From Chrysemys picta bellii (taxonomy: Eukaryota > Chordata > Testudines > Emydidae), in assembly GCF_011386835.1 (NCBI RefSeq), contig NC_088794.1, positions 90,194,009 to 90,258,008 of the forward strand: a stretch of DNA of 64,000 nt, in the 5' to 3' direction. Position numbers and translations under genes: made by a program. Each line of letters opens with the position of its first letter. The stretch's first letter is position 1. A model generated the notes under the pieces. It was given only the letters and a program-made list of their open reading frames with translations, was not told where the DNA came from and did not search any database. Below are positions 1-11,515 of the stretch, in pieces.

Positions 1-725
1 CATCATCGTTAAGACTATTGTGTGGCCACTGGTAGTTCCACAATGAAGTCTAGGGTGATGGTAGACCAGGGCCTGGCTGGAGTATCCAGAGGTACTAAGG
101 TGCCAAGAGGTCCAGTTCTGGCTGTCTTGGTACATGCACAGCACTCAGAGGACTCCACATAAGCTTGGACTTCAGCCTGTATGTGGGGCCACCAGAAAAA
201 AGAGGCAACCATGCAGGAGGTCTTAAAGTGGCCAAAGTGACCCGCCAACAGCGTGTCTTTCCATAGTTGTAGCACCTCCGGCTGTGGGTTCCTTGGGGGA
301 ATATAACTGTTTGCACTTACTGAATGTTGTTACATCCCACATAGAGTGGTGCATCTTAGACTCTAATGATGTAGATTGTGTTCCTTGGGTGACTGAGCCT
401 TCTTTCGTGATGGAACAGATGAGGGAGACCAGGTTTTGATGGATTGCAACACTGATAAAATTACTAGGTTTGAGGAAGTAGGTGGGGCTCGGAGGTAGGT
501 TCCTTGTTTTCCCAAATGTATTCCCCCTTTTGTGATAGAATGTTTGCTTTCCTGTTTCAGTGCCCCAGGAGATAAGTGATCATAAACTTGAATTGAGAGA
601 ATAACAAGGCCTACCATACCTGCCTCTGGTTCAAAGCTCAAGCCTTGCAGAGATACTCGAGGTTCTTATGGTCAGTAAGACATGTACTGGGTGCTGTGCT
701 CCCGCAAGGAGGTGACACCATTCTT
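1..725 (-). mobile_element. Ty3/gypsy retrotransposon pol remnant (RNase H to integrase N-terminus)
   Basis: Read on the minus strand in several frames, this is a decayed pol gene running off the left edge of the window. Around 690-640 it encodes the RNase H motif TDHKNLEYL, followed near 630-560 by LNQRQ, then ALLFSQF and ITY.PG, the usual end of a gypsy RNase H domain. From about 300 down to 15 an open stretch matches the integrase zinc-binding region: LLAGHFGHFKT, FWWPHI, a CCAC pair standing for CX2C, and then LDFIVELP. The first histidine of the H2C2 finger appears replaced. The family moves by reverse transcription and integrase-mediated insertion; this copy has frameshifts and stops and cannot be active. 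No LTR is visible. It ends where a CR1 fragment begins. Confidence 0.8.
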
Positions 726-732
726 GCCAAAT

Positions 733-1170
733 AAGGAGGAACTGGTTTCAAATTTGAAAGTGGAAGGCAGCTTGGTGAAAGTGATCATGAAATGGTAGAA
801 TTCATGATTCTAAGGAATAGTAGGAGGGAAAACAGCACAATAAAGATAATGGATTTCAAGAAGGCAGACTTCAGCAAACTCAGGGAATTGGTAGGTAAGA
901 TCACATTGGAAACATGTCTAAGGGGAAGAAACAATTTAAGAGAGTTGGCAGTTTTTCAAAGAGACAATATTAAGGGCACAAATGCAAACTATCCCACTGA
1001 GTAGGAAAGATAGGCAAGAGACCACCCTGGCTTAAGCAGGAGATCTTCAATGATCTGAAAATCAAAAAAGAATCCTACAAAAAGTGGAAACTAGGTCAAA
1101 TTACAAAGGATGAACATAAACAAATAACAAATATGTAGGAATAAAATTAGAAAGGCCAAGGCACAAAATA
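733..1170 (+). mobile_element. CR1 LINE fragment (end of endonuclease and linker before RT)
   Basis: The translated piece HEMVEFMIL, DFKKADFSKLREL and later KKESYKKWK lines up with the same part of the full CR1 at 14220-14600. It covers the last strand of the endonuclease, with the catalytic DH of SDH retained, and the basic linker before reverse transcriptase. It lacks both ends, so it was 5' truncated at insertion and later lost its 3' half. It has several stops. Its left edge abuts the gypsy remnant. Confidence 0.85.
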
Positions 1171-2885
1171 TGGTAGGGTAGGGCTGAACTGAGATGTGGA
1201 AATGGAGCGATCCATACGCACAAAAGGGGAGGGGTAAACAGTGAGCAAGGGAATACAAACAGCAGGTTACTTCTGGTCCATAGAGAATAAGTGGGAGAAA
1301 ACTGAGGAGGCTGAATGGTGGGAAGATACAGGCCACAGAATTGTTGGAATGATGGTGGAGGACTGTGTAGACTCACCACATCACTGCTGCATTCATACCA
1401 CAAAATGGGCAGCTAGAGACATGGATCGAATGTGAATACTTTTTCTTACCCATATCCCCAGTTAGGTACACTAACTTACATTCTCTGTGCCCCTGGACAC
1501 CTGTTAGAGGGCTTCCCATGTGGATGGTGGGGCAGGGGGTAGGGGCAAAAACCCACCCCTTGACATGCAGAAAGCTGGAAGTGTTAACATACCCATAGAT
1601 AATACTAGTCTGCATGATTACCTGTGACCACAATAATCCAGCTGCTAGCAGTATGATTATCCCTAAACTGATTAGGTACAATCAGCTGATTATACCTAAA
1701 CAAAATCTTGTGTATTTCAAGGCTAACAGAATGCTCATTACTTGATCTGGAAGAAGAGGGAGGGTTAGTCAGGATGAGGGGGTGGACATTTGGCTTCAAG
1801 TCTTGCCTCCTACAGCAAAGCTTTGTAGGGTTCTGTGAGCCCTACAAGCCCTTTGACGTAAGAGCAGTTTTGGCTCACTACCACAGTGGCACACTTAGCA
1901 CATAGGGAGTTAGTCGAAGCAAGTATCAACCCTACCTTGCACTTTAGTGTGAAACCCTAAACCCAGGTAACTCAATAGGAGTTTTGCCATTGACTTCAAT
2001 GGAGCTAGGATTTCACTTAGATTTATAGTGCTACATTCCTGGTGTGGACGTTGATTTTACTTAATGTTTTGGTTCTGAGGCGCCATTTAAGTGGCATATC
2101 AGAATTACTTGCACTTCAAAGGATTTGCATGATCCTGGGAACCCCGCAAACCTTTGATGTGAGAAGGCTGCAGGGAGCAGTTCCTTTCTACCCAGCTTTC
2201 AGCTTCATTCCCTCCCCCACCGGCCTCTCCTTTTAATCTCCAGCAGCAACTCTGCTAGCTGGAAGTAACAGCAAGCTGGCCAGCAGAGCAGTGCTGGCAC
2301 ACACTGCCCAAGTGCCTCCTCAGCCAGCCGGGAATCACTGCAACATGCTCTCACTGGCCAACAGGAATCCTGCCCTATCCTCCTTCATCCGCCTGTCTTC
2401 CTTCCTCCACCCCAGGAATCCCTCCAAAAACTCCCTGCTCTCCCCTCCCTACATCTGCCTCTTTTGTGGATCCTGTTCCCCACGACCCCCAACATCAACT
2501 CAAATTTCACCTAACTCTCCTGCTCCCCTGGCTTCCCCATTCTCTGGACTTACTATCTGCTCCCCCCTCCTTATTACCCCTCCCTGTGTGTCTCTAGCCA
2601 TTCCCACCCCCCACAGACACTACTTCCTATCTCCCAAACATCTAGTCTTGCTTTTAACAATAAATCAGGAATGAAGAGATTAACAAAACTCACATGTGGA
2701 TAACTAGAAGTGAACTCCTGAAGTTAACAGAAGTAGGTCACCCCCTTTTTTGCTTTCCTCCTCCTCAAATCTCTAAATTTGTTTTATTGATTTTCTTGAA
2801 AGGCAAAAACTAACCACAGAAAAGGTTTTAGAGACTGAGTAGAAAATAACTTTCTAATAGAAAGGCAGCAAGACCTCCACAGCCT
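1171..2885. other. Non-coding stretch, no gene seen
   Basis: No supported gene. The segment 2200-2660 is strongly C/T-rich, which opens a 127-codon frame on the plus strand, but its composition is low complexity (P, S, L) with no domain. A short segment near 1965-2020 resembles the palindromic repeats seen elsewhere in the window, around a core CATTGACTTCAATGG. Confidence 0.6.
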
Positions 2886-3210
2886 GGATTATTGCTTATT
2901 ACTGCATTCTGCTATCTGACAGTGCCAAAGACTGACTGTGTGACCTTGGCAAATCACTTATTCCTATATGCCTCAGTTTTGTCATTTGTAAAATGGGGTT
3001 AATAAGATTTACTCCCATCACAGGGAGGTTTAGACTAGGATTTTTAAAGGGGACTAAGAGTTAGGCACTCAGATCCCATTGAAATTCAATGAGATATTGG
3101 CTCCTTTATGCTCCTCTGAAAATGCCAACCTAAATTAATTAATGCTTGTAAAATGCTTTGAGACCCTTCCATGGAAGGCACTGTAGAACAGCACAGTATT
3201 ATTTTTTTTG
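2886..3210 (+). repeat. MIR-like tRNA-derived SINE, split by a MITE
   Basis: It carries the signature body of this SINE group: GTGTGACCTTGGCAAATCAC, a cytosine-rich segment ending CTCAGTTTTGTCATTTG, and TAAAATGGGG. The 3' part at 3130-3205 has TGCTTTGAGACCCTTCCATGG. The two halves are separated by about 100 bases that form an independent palindromic repeat (3031-3128). Such SINEs are transcribed by RNA polymerase III and mobilised by a LINE. Confidence 0.75.
3031..3128. repeat. Short palindromic MITE nested in the SINE
   Basis: An imperfect inverted repeat whose arms read GGATTTTTAAAGGGG on the left and CCTCTGAAAATGCC on the right, with the centre CCCATTGAAATTCAATG. Related copies lie at 38948-39122 and 59872-59955. 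It interrupts the SINE body between GGGAGG and TTAATTAATG. Confidence 0.55.
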
Positions 3211-4548
3211 TATCTGCTATTCAGTGGCACTGAGGGAACATTCACAAACCACTCAGCCATCTACTCACCCCTAGAAGAAAAACAGCCTTGGCTGCTTGTG
3301 CAGAAGACTGGGGATCAAAAGTAAGTCCTGGATTTTTACTCCCAGGAATACAACTAACTGCTGAAATGTCAAGCTTGATGTGCTGGGGTGGGATGGAATG
3401 AGAAAGAAGGGGCAGTACGGGGAAGGATGCCTTAAGCAGCCCATTTTTAAACCATCTTTTCCACATGTAGAAAAACTAACATAATTATCTCTCTTCTGGT
3501 AAGTGACTGCTGTTGTGCTTTTCTGTTTATATGTATCTAGAGGGAAATTGTAGGCAGTGCCTGCCAAGTGTATCCCCAGAAATATCTTTGAAACTGTCAT
3601 CTGCAGGCATTGAACAGCAGCAGTTGTTTGATCTTTCCCTCAACCCCCACCTCCCACTTGCTGGCTTGCTTATATAGAGGAGTCGAGCATCTTAATTGGA
3701 TGTGAAGTACCAGACACTTGACTTTGGGACAAAAAAAAAAAAAAAAAAAGAAATCCAACTAATATTATAGTTTGAGTCCCTGGGCATATCCCCTCATCAA
3801 GACAATGCAGCTTCCGTTTGAGAATGGGGAGCAGCTGATCAAAATATGTGCATCCCAGAAAAAGGTCGTGAAACTGGGGAAGAGTCCCAATCACTAGGAA
3901 AGTTGGCCAGTTCTCCCCTCTCCCCCATCAGAAGAGTGAAGGTCTGCAACTGTAGTCAGCTCTTGTGCGGGGGGGTATGATGGGGAGATTCCCTATGCCC
4001 TTGTGGGCTGTCCAACCACACACATGCTAGCCATAATCTGTCCCTTTCTTACTAAATGTGTAGTTTAGTATATATCTTCATGCTAATGCATACCATTACA
4101 TATACAGTAGGTGACTAAGAACAGGATTATCTGAGTGTGTCTGCCTAAGACCTTATCCTATGAGAGGTGCTGAAAGGCCTCAACTCCCAATGAAAACAAT
4201 AAGGTTAGACAGGTATAACTGAGGACATTAATAAAGATCATGCATGTGAAATACTTTGATTTTAGCAATGGTGTGAGAGAAGAGAAGAAACTACCTTGAT
4301 TATTGGAGTTGAGTTTTTCACATAGAAAAAGCATCTCTACTATGAAAACTTGATAGAGTAAAACTATCACTGATACACTAGCAATTATTTGCCCAGTTAT
4401 CTACACAGCCTGCCAGGATTAACTAGCAATTTGTGAGAGATGAAGCAGGAAGTTGTGAACTCGAGATTTTGGACTGGATAAGAATAGATTTTTCAGCTAT
4501 GGAGTATTTTGGGTTCATGGCAGAAAGTTATGCAAGAATCTGGCTAGA
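3211..4548. other. Non-coding stretch with an A19 tract
   Basis: No gene or recognisable element. A run of 19 A occupies 3731-3749, and G/C-rich short runs occur near 3967. The open frames here are short and have no domain. Confidence 0.6.
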
Positions 4549-4831
4549 GGATTGTCTACACAAGACTTTATTGTGCAGCAAGCCAATGTGTGAATCTACA
4601 CTGCACTAGTTTCTGTGCATTACGTCCGATGTGGACACTGCTAAAGTGCACTACAAGGTCAGTAAATGTGCTTTAACATATTCCTGTTTCAAATAGCAGT
4701 ATGTCAAAGCACACTATGGAACCTTAGTGCACTGTAGCAATGTCCGCATTATACATTACTGTGTTGCCAGCTAGTGTGCTGGAGATTCACACCCTGGCTT
4801 GTCTTGCACTAATATCCTATGTAGGCAATCC
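4549..4831. mobile_element. Fold-back MITE with long imperfect inverted arms
   Basis: The whole element is an inverted repeat. The left arm begins GGATTGTCTACAC and the complement of the right end reads GGATTGCCTACATAGG. Arms of about 140 bases continue through matched blocks such as GTGTGAATCT, GTGCACTA and GTGCTTTAACAT. It is non-coding and the termini resemble the GTCTACAC ends of the MITE at 28767. No clear target duplication was found. Confidence 0.7.
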
Positions 4832-5150
4832 CTAAGACGGCAGAACTGATCTCTGTTCTTCCACTCTATGGTAAGGTGGAGGAGCATGTGTTCATTATGA
4901 TCAAGAAAAGAAAACTTCTATGCAGGAAAGCCTGAAGTTGTCCAGAACCCCCTCTGATAATCACAGTGAAGTTGGTTGGAAGCAACAATACTGAGCTGCC
5001 AAAATAGGTGATGGGAGGAAAAAAAACCCACAAAAGAGGCAACTTGGAGTAAAACAAAAAATTGTTCAAAAAGTACTGATTTTTGTGGCTCAGAAAACAA
5101 CCTAATTCATAACATACTATTTGGATTTGTAATTGCTTTATGAAAATATT

Positions 5151-5238
5151 GGGCCAGATCCAAAACTGGTGTAAACTGGCACAGATCAACTGACTTCGGG
5201 GAAGCTATGCCAATTTACACCAGCTAAGGATGTGGCCT
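5151..5238. repeat. Short palindromic interspersed repeat
   Basis: An inverted repeat of about 88 bases. It starts GGGCCAGATCC, contains TGGTGTAAACTGGCA and its complement TGCCAATTTACACCAG, and ends GGATGTGGCC. It is the common amniote type of short palindromic MITE. Confidence 0.6.
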
Positions 5239-5469
5239 ATTATCTTCATATTATCAAATGCTACAACAAAATTCTGAAACTGAAAAATATTGGCAGAATT
5301 AAAATATTTTAAAACTCCCACTGCATGTATATTTACTTCAGTTTAAAAACCAACAGCACCACATTTGCTGCCCACTTCTCAGCTGCCTCAACCAGGCCAG
5401 AAACTCCTAGATTCAGTGCTATTTCCTATATATACACCCTTTGATCCAGGTGGCAGAAACATCATTTTA

Positions 5470-5545
5470 AATTATTATTCTCTATTTGTATTACTGTGGG
5501 CTGTAGGAGTGCCAATTGTGGACCAGGACCCCCTTGTGATACATC
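5470..5545 (+). repeat. Dispersed old repeat (copy 1 of a family seen at least seven times)
   Basis: TATTTGTATTACTG and GTGGACCAGGACCCCCTTGTG match the 3' half of the family whose clearest copies lie at 45045-45145 and 58275-58400 (other strand). I recognise it as common in reptiles but cannot name it with certainty. Confidence 0.5.
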
Positions 5546-6730
5546 TTCTTGAAGGTCTGGAAGTGTGTGAGGCAAATATTAAGAGCTCAAGTCAAATGCT
5601 ATTGGAGTCACTGGGAAACTTTCCACCGAGTACAATGAAAGATGTAGCAGAAAAGCCCCGTTCTTGTTTCTTTCAAGACACATTCTGCTTGGTGACCATT
5701 CAGTGACAAAATTTCTGGCTCTGGTTCTCCCTGTTTCTGATCAGACTGAAAATACTGTAAGAAAATGTCCTGCTATTGCAGCATTTACATTTTTGGCACC
5801 TGCCAGATCTAGGATGTGTAGAATCAGAAATGTGCAGCATGCAAAAATATTTTCAAAAGAGATTAACTCAGTCAACCCATTTACACTTCTAAAAAGGCCC
5901 TTTTCAAGACTTGGGTAGAGAGTTGGGTCATTTCTTATTTTAGCTATGGTAATTGGCCCATCTTTAGATATTTGTGTAATGAAGTATGTGACAGATGTAG
6001 CAATTACCTGCAACATGTTTGGGAAATCTTATTGAATTACGTTTAAACAGTTTTGGAGTCCACTGTATTATAAATACGAAGTTTATGTATTATTGTGGGA
6101 TTGCATGTAGCTTCTCTATGGTGGGGAGATGTGGCCAACGTAAGCCCTGGAGAGTGTTATGAGCTTCAAAGGACTATTTTTAGCAATGTGCCTGAGAAGG
6201 AACTTTTGGGACAAAGTTAACTTGGTTTCCTAGGAAATACCTGTGGGGAGGGAAACACAAAATTCCTACCTTTAGACCCAACTTTTTGAAGCTATGCCTT
6301 GAGGCGAGAAACCATTGTCTGCTGCCCTATTCTTGGAATCTAAAGATCAAAGGGCCAACCTGTATAAAAGAGTAACTCTGCTCTGAACAAGCACCCCCAT
6401 GAATCTAACAGCTGTTATGAACTTATAACTACAGAAACACCTCTTGGTGGGGTCTGAAGGACTGATCACTGGACAGAGCCCTTGTTGCAGTTTGGGTGAT
6501 CTCTGATGAACTGATTAGCATTCATGTAGGTTACTTTATTGTTTATGATAACTTATAACTGTGAGCAATTATGCTGAGTTGAAAACAAAGTGCAGATGCT
6601 GGCCTGTTTAGACAGTCTGGTTTGCTGGGGAATTCACAGTGTAGGCAGGGCACTTGTATAGCCTGGAAAAAAAACCCGTCAGGAGGGAGAAAGACACATG
6701 GATCTCTAAGAGATCTAGGCAGCGACTCAG
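5546..6730. other. Non-coding stretch, no gene seen
   Basis: Open frames up to 113 codons occur around 5365-5706, but they have no domain or codon signature. One overlaps the repeat above. Nothing else is supported. Confidence 0.55.
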
Positions 6731-6732
6731 TA

Positions 6733-7050
6733 GGTGCTTTGGGGCTGGAGCACCCACAGAAAAAAATAGTGGGTGCTCAACACCCACTGGCAGCCCCAGT
6801 GATCAGCGCCTTCCCCTCCCCCCCACTGTGATAATCTGTTCAGCGGCATGCAGGAGCCGCTGGGGGGGAGGGGCCGGAGTAAGGGTGGGGCATGCTCGGG
6901 GAAGGGAGCAGAACAGGGGCGGGAAGAGGTGGGACAGTGATGGGGCCTTGGGGGAAGGAGTAGAGGGAGGCGGTGCCTGGGGTGGAGCAGGGGGTGAGCC
7001 CCTCCCTCTCCCCCCCGAGTTGACAAAGTCAGTGCCTCTGTCAAGAGAGG
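6733..7050. repeat. GC-rich interspersed repeat, related inside to the hAT at 21250
   Basis: A GC-rich island in AT-rich DNA. Its interior (GGGGAAGGGAGCAG, GGGAAGAGGTGGG, GGGGCCTTGGGGGAAGG) matches the interior of the hAT-type element at 21420-21540 in order and orientation. The start has a local hairpin, GAGCACCCAC against GTGGGTGCTC. I could not define terminal repeats or a target duplication, so the edges are approximate. The 140-codon frame over it is a composition artefact. Confidence 0.5.
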
Positions 7051-9369
7051 TTATGGCTGAGGAGCTGGGAGCCTAAAAGTGGGAGCAGATGCCCTGAACT
7101 TTGACAGAGTAATATTCAGATATTGACTGCATCTGAGTGTCCAGGTGCATCCAACAAACTGGAGATCTTGGGTTTATAGGTTGCTTACAGCCTGTGGATA
7201 CAAAAATATCAAGTCAATGGTTCTCCTGAGTAATGGATTGACTACACTGCTCTCTTAAGTGGATGTATAAGCATTAATTATCTTCTTCTGAAGGGCTTCA
7301 CCTTTTAAAACCAGTCTGACAGAGAGATGGAAATCACTTCTCAGAGTTTTTCACACAGGGTTAAGAATGCTCATTGGATTCTCATGCATTTGGTATCCGC
7401 CTTTTCTCTTCTCCTCCTATCAGTCCTGTTTGCAACTAACCTCAGGAAAGGGTGCTCTCTACAAGGAAAAAAATCTGACTTGCACTGAATCTTTTGTGCC
7501 CTTGTCATTATCCTCTCAGAAGTATTTTTATTGAAAATAAAAGCGGATAATGGCAGTAAATCCACTCCCATCCAAGCAGTTCAGTTATGATTTTAACAGT
7601 CTAAAACTTTTTTAGTGTTAGTGTCTTCATGTGCATCCAGAACCATGGGGCACATGCACTTTCTAGATCAGTGCCACACAATCCTAATGCGTATAAAGCT
7701 GACTTTTAAAGAACTGATACATTATTTTTAAAATTAGCTCATCAGGACACAGTAGCAGTTTGAGCAGGGATACTTAATCTGCATTTCTCTATTCTGTCCA
7801 CATTTTATAGACAAAACTCAGTGTAGTTCAATATCCTTTCCAATGAAGAAGTTTTTTTTATTATTAATTATTTACTGAGTGCTGTCATTAAGATTGATAC
7901 AGTGCAAAACAGAGGAAGACACTGCTCCTACCACAGGGAACTTAAATTCCGAGTTAGATAACATGGTAAATTAAGTATGTGAGTGGTGGCAGAACACAGA
8001 GATTTTGCATTCTGCACATGTATTGGGCCTGAACTACTTGCTCATCCACCAAGTTACAGTATTGTGCAGCTGAGATCAGATTCAGGCCAATAGTACTTTG
8101 GATAAGTAAATCATACAGTGCAGAATCAATCTGTGCAAAAGAGTCACTTGCAGCTTCTCAGATGAGTGACCATCACAGCTGTAATTGTTGGCATTGGGGG
8201 AACTAAGGTACTGAAATGGCCTGTGTATAGATTTACATATCTTTGTAAAAATAAAAAATAGCTAACCATAACATTTGCCTGTACTTGTATCTTCCTTGAC
8301 AGATGGGTAGAAATTGCTTGGCAGTTGAGTTCACCATAAATAATTTTAAAACCTGCAGTTATCTGTACACCTCACTGAGGCCAATCTCTCATGGAAGCTG
8401 GTGAAAGTTCTGAGTGGGTCTGTAGGATCAGGCCTGTAACCTGATTTTATTTCCTACATAGCAAGTTACAGGGACATGGAGATTGCACCCATCTCAGGGC
8501 TGCATTTGGCTCTCAACTGATGCACTGTATTTCCCTGAGCTATGGGTCTGACTGATCCTGCTTCCACTCAAGTCCAATGGGCTTGAGCAAATGGCTTTAG
8601 ATCAGGTCCTATGTGATCTAAATATTGTTTTGATGGTGCTCTCAGTTGCTCCTATTTTATCTTTTGTTCTGTGTTTTAATGGACACCCTGACATTTCAAG
8701 AGGATAGGAGGTTTATTTGGGATTGATGGTGTCAATAAATTAATGGGGGATCCAACATAATATTTTTTGTTTAGCACCAGCAATCTTCTCAGCACTGAGT
8801 AATACACATATATAAAAACAGCCCCTTCCCCAAAAGTCACAGTGTAAAAGGTAGATGTATACAAGACAGGGCCCTGGGAAAACATAATTGGGGGAAGGGA
8901 GATAATTTAGTAATTGCTTAAGGATTTGGACAGCTTGAGTAACTTTCCTCTAAAACATATAAAAATAATGAAATCATAGAATGAATTAAAATGATTGTGT
9001 TACCCAGGCTGATTTACCCTACGCAAACATACCTTTACCATTTTAAAGAGGATGTTTAGGGGGTTAAATTAAGACATTTCTAAATATTTTATTTAGCAAG
9101 CAAAAAAGGTCACTTTAAACTCTTGCATCTTGAAATATTGCCAAGTCTATGAGCTGTGCTGATTCCAGAGTTGCAATGTGATTGGTCATAAATCCAGCGT
9201 CATTTGCCTGATTGATGCAAAATGAATGAGTTTTTCTAGCCTCCTATATTTGTCTCTGTATCTTTGGAAAGGATCTTGCAGTCTGTGTGGGGCCTATTTA
9301 CTTCAGTGAGGCCCTGTTTTGTGATACATGGCAATAGAATGAACAGGACCATACATACATTAGACAAGA
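7051..9369. other. Non-coding stretch with old repeat copies
   Basis: No gene. Two weak copies of the dispersed family described at 5470 lie near 7855-7975 (AGACACTGCTCCTACCACAGGG) and 8770-8880 (CAGCCCCTTCCCCAAAAG). An imperfect palindromic repeat lies around 8540-8612 (CTGATCCTGCTTCC, then GGCTTTAGATCAGG). Confidence 0.5.
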
Positions 9370-9377
9370 GTCTAAAC

Positions 9378-9688
9378 CAGGGGTAGGCAACCTATGGCAC
9401 GTGTGCCGAAGGCGGCACTCGAGCTGATTTTCAGTGGCACTCTCACTGCCCGGGTCCTGGCCACTGGTCCGAGGAGCTCTGCATTTTAATTTAATTTTAA
9501 ATGAAGCTTCTTAAACATTTTAAAAACCTTATTTACTTTACATACAACAATAGTTTAGTTATATATTAAAGACTTATAGAAAGAGACCTTCTAAAAATGT
9601 TAAAATGTATTACTGGCAGGTGAAACCTTAAATTAGCGTGAATAAATGAAGAGTCGGCACACCACTTCTGAAAGATTGCCGACCCCTG
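9378..9688. mobile_element. hAT-type non-autonomous DNA transposon, family A (CAGGGGTAGGCAA ends)
   Basis: Terminal inverted repeats are CAGGGGTAGGCAACCTATGG at the left and, on the complement of the right end, CAGGGGTCGGCAATCTTTC. An exact 8-bp duplication GTCTAAAC flanks it at 9370-9377 and 9689-9696. Eight-base duplications and CAGGG ends are diagnostic of the hAT superfamily. It is 311 bases long, AT-rich inside and encodes nothing, so it depended on a transposase supplied elsewhere. Confidence 0.93.
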
Positions 9689-9696
9689 GTCTAAAC

Positions 9697-10744
9697 TATT
9701 TTAGCTCTTCAAGGAGTGAAGGCAGAGACCCTTGGAGAAATGACTTATTATATTAATAGAAGTTATGTTTAATTAATCTCCAAATAAATCCAGAGGAAAG
9801 CTAACTGGGTCTGCCCCTGTAAGTAATATAGGGATAATATTTTTAGGTGAGTTAGACAATTTACCTAGTTTGTTCATTTATTTTTAAGAAATATGTAACT
9901 ACCTTTGGGGGTTTTTTTTTTAAACCAATGAAGCGCTAACGGAATATTCCTATCCATTACAGGGCAGTCAGAAATAGGTTAAAAGTGTCTTTTTAAAAAT
10001 GTGTCTCCACCTGCCCCGCTCCGTGCAAGCCTATGAAATCCTCTGGCGCTTCCTGGTGCTCTCCAGATCTAGCCTAGAATGCATTATTCTGTGCTAACAC
10101 AAGAGTCTCATGTAATTATGTCAGAGATTAGAGATTTATTTTTGCAGTTGAAATTCACAGAGGGGCATTGTTTTTTAAAAGTTTAGTTAAACTTTTCTGG
10201 ACTGAATGCACCTTGTAACCTTGCTAGTGGGGGCAGTCAGCACATACTGTATTTGAGTTTAATGCAGATGATCATTAAAAACCCTTCACATGACAATTAC
10301 AGGGCTGGGAGGCAAATCCAATTCTGTTTATGTTCCAGTTATAATCTCAAGTTTGGGTAACTCAGCCTCCCCTGCATCATGATGCAATGTTAAAATGCCA
10401 GTCTAGAAAAATGCATGTTGCATTCTGGCAGGCAGAGCTGCTGACGTTCTTAATTTGTCCAGGACCCTTATAGGTTTTGTCAATCTATCCTAGCTAATTG
10501 CTTTCTTGGCCAATATCCCAGAGCTATGATGTCACTGGAGAAAGCTGCAGCACTTCTATGCTCAGAATGCAGCAGTGTCACTCAATTCTACAATCCCAGT
10601 CTCCTGACCCTGCTGGCTCTTCCTTTCAGATGCAACCTACTGCTCCAGGGTAGAGCTGTTAGGTTTTTTTCTTGGTAAATGCTGATACATCAAAACTAGG
10701 TTCTTAGGTAGAGACAGTGTGCTCCAGTCACCCCAGACTAGCCA
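9697..10744. other. Non-coding stretch, no gene seen
   Basis: AT-rich unique-looking DNA with homopolymer runs near 9905-9921. No domain, RNA gene or recognisable element. Confidence 0.55.
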
Positions 10745-10869
10745 ATGGTTGGGTGATTAGGGTACTTAGCTTGAAGGCGGGAGAGTCAGATTCAAGTCCT
10801 TTCTCTGTCTGATACAGACCAGGGACTTGAACCTGGGTCTCCCATATCCCAGGTAAGTGCTCCAACCAT
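10745..10869. repeat. Palindromic repeat with tRNA-like B boxes on both arms
   Basis: The left arm ATGGTTGGGTG...GGGAGAGTCAGATTCAAGTCC pairs with the right arm, whose complement reads ATGGTTGGAGCACTTACCTGGG...GGTTCAAGTCC. Each arm contains a sequence close to an RNA polymerase III B box (GGTTCAAGTCC), facing outward in opposite senses. It is not a tRNA gene, because the two arms are copies of one tRNA-like half joined head to head. I know similar palindromic units from turtle DNA. Confidence 0.6.
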
Positions 10870-11235
10870 CAATCCATTGACTATTCTAATGTGGTCTGGG
10901 TTGTCTGTTTTTTCACTGAAAGATCTAAAAAGTCTCAGTTTTGTCCTGATGCCAAACAGGAAAATTTTTGAAATCTCAAAAATTTGGCAGGATAGGGAAA
11001 CCCTTTTCCACCCAACTCCACTGTGCTTCTTAAAGTTTTCAGCAGAAAAAAAACTCCCACTGAAGCCTAGAGGCAGGTGCCAGGACCTAGGAGAATGAGG
11101 GGAAATCATTCTGAAGAAATTTAAAAATGAAGTGGCTGAGCCCTTGATAAAAAACACAGTCTTATTAAAATCAGCTGCTTTACTGGGAATACTGAAGGGT
11201 AGCAAATGTTGTAACTACTGGTCAAAATTGCTGTC

Positions 11236-11395
11236 TTCTTCTGGGACACAGTGTTCAGTTCTGGTCACCTGAAAAAATATAGCGGAAATAGAAGAGGTCC
11301 AGGAATGGGCAATAAAAATGATTTGAGGGCATGGAGAGACTTCCATATGAGGAGAGAGAGAAAAATAGAATGCATAGTTTATTGAGGAGACCAAA
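11236..11395 (+). mobile_element. CR1 LINE fragment (reverse transcriptase C-terminal part)
   Basis: ACAGTGTTCAGTTCTGGTC and GAGGTCCAGGAATGGGCAA followed by AAAATGATT correspond to the VQFWAP, ERVQ, ATKMI block of the CR1 at 15940-16020. It is heavily decayed and truncated at both ends. Confidence 0.65.
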
Positions 11396-11406
11396 ATACT
11401 TCTTGC

Positions 11407-11515
11407 TATAGTAAATCTGATGTGCCAATAAATTAAAAAATGATAAAAGGATTTTTTTATATATATAAAAAAAATCCTTTTATCATTTTTTAATTTATTG
11501 GCACATCAGATTTAC

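Noticed and set aside
2291..2674. 127-codon P/S/L-rich frame
   Set aside because: Low-complexity pyrimidine tract; no start context or domain and no splice-site support.
10745..10869. tRNA gene
   Set aside because: B-box-like sequences are present, but no cloverleaf: the two halves are inverted copies of each other.
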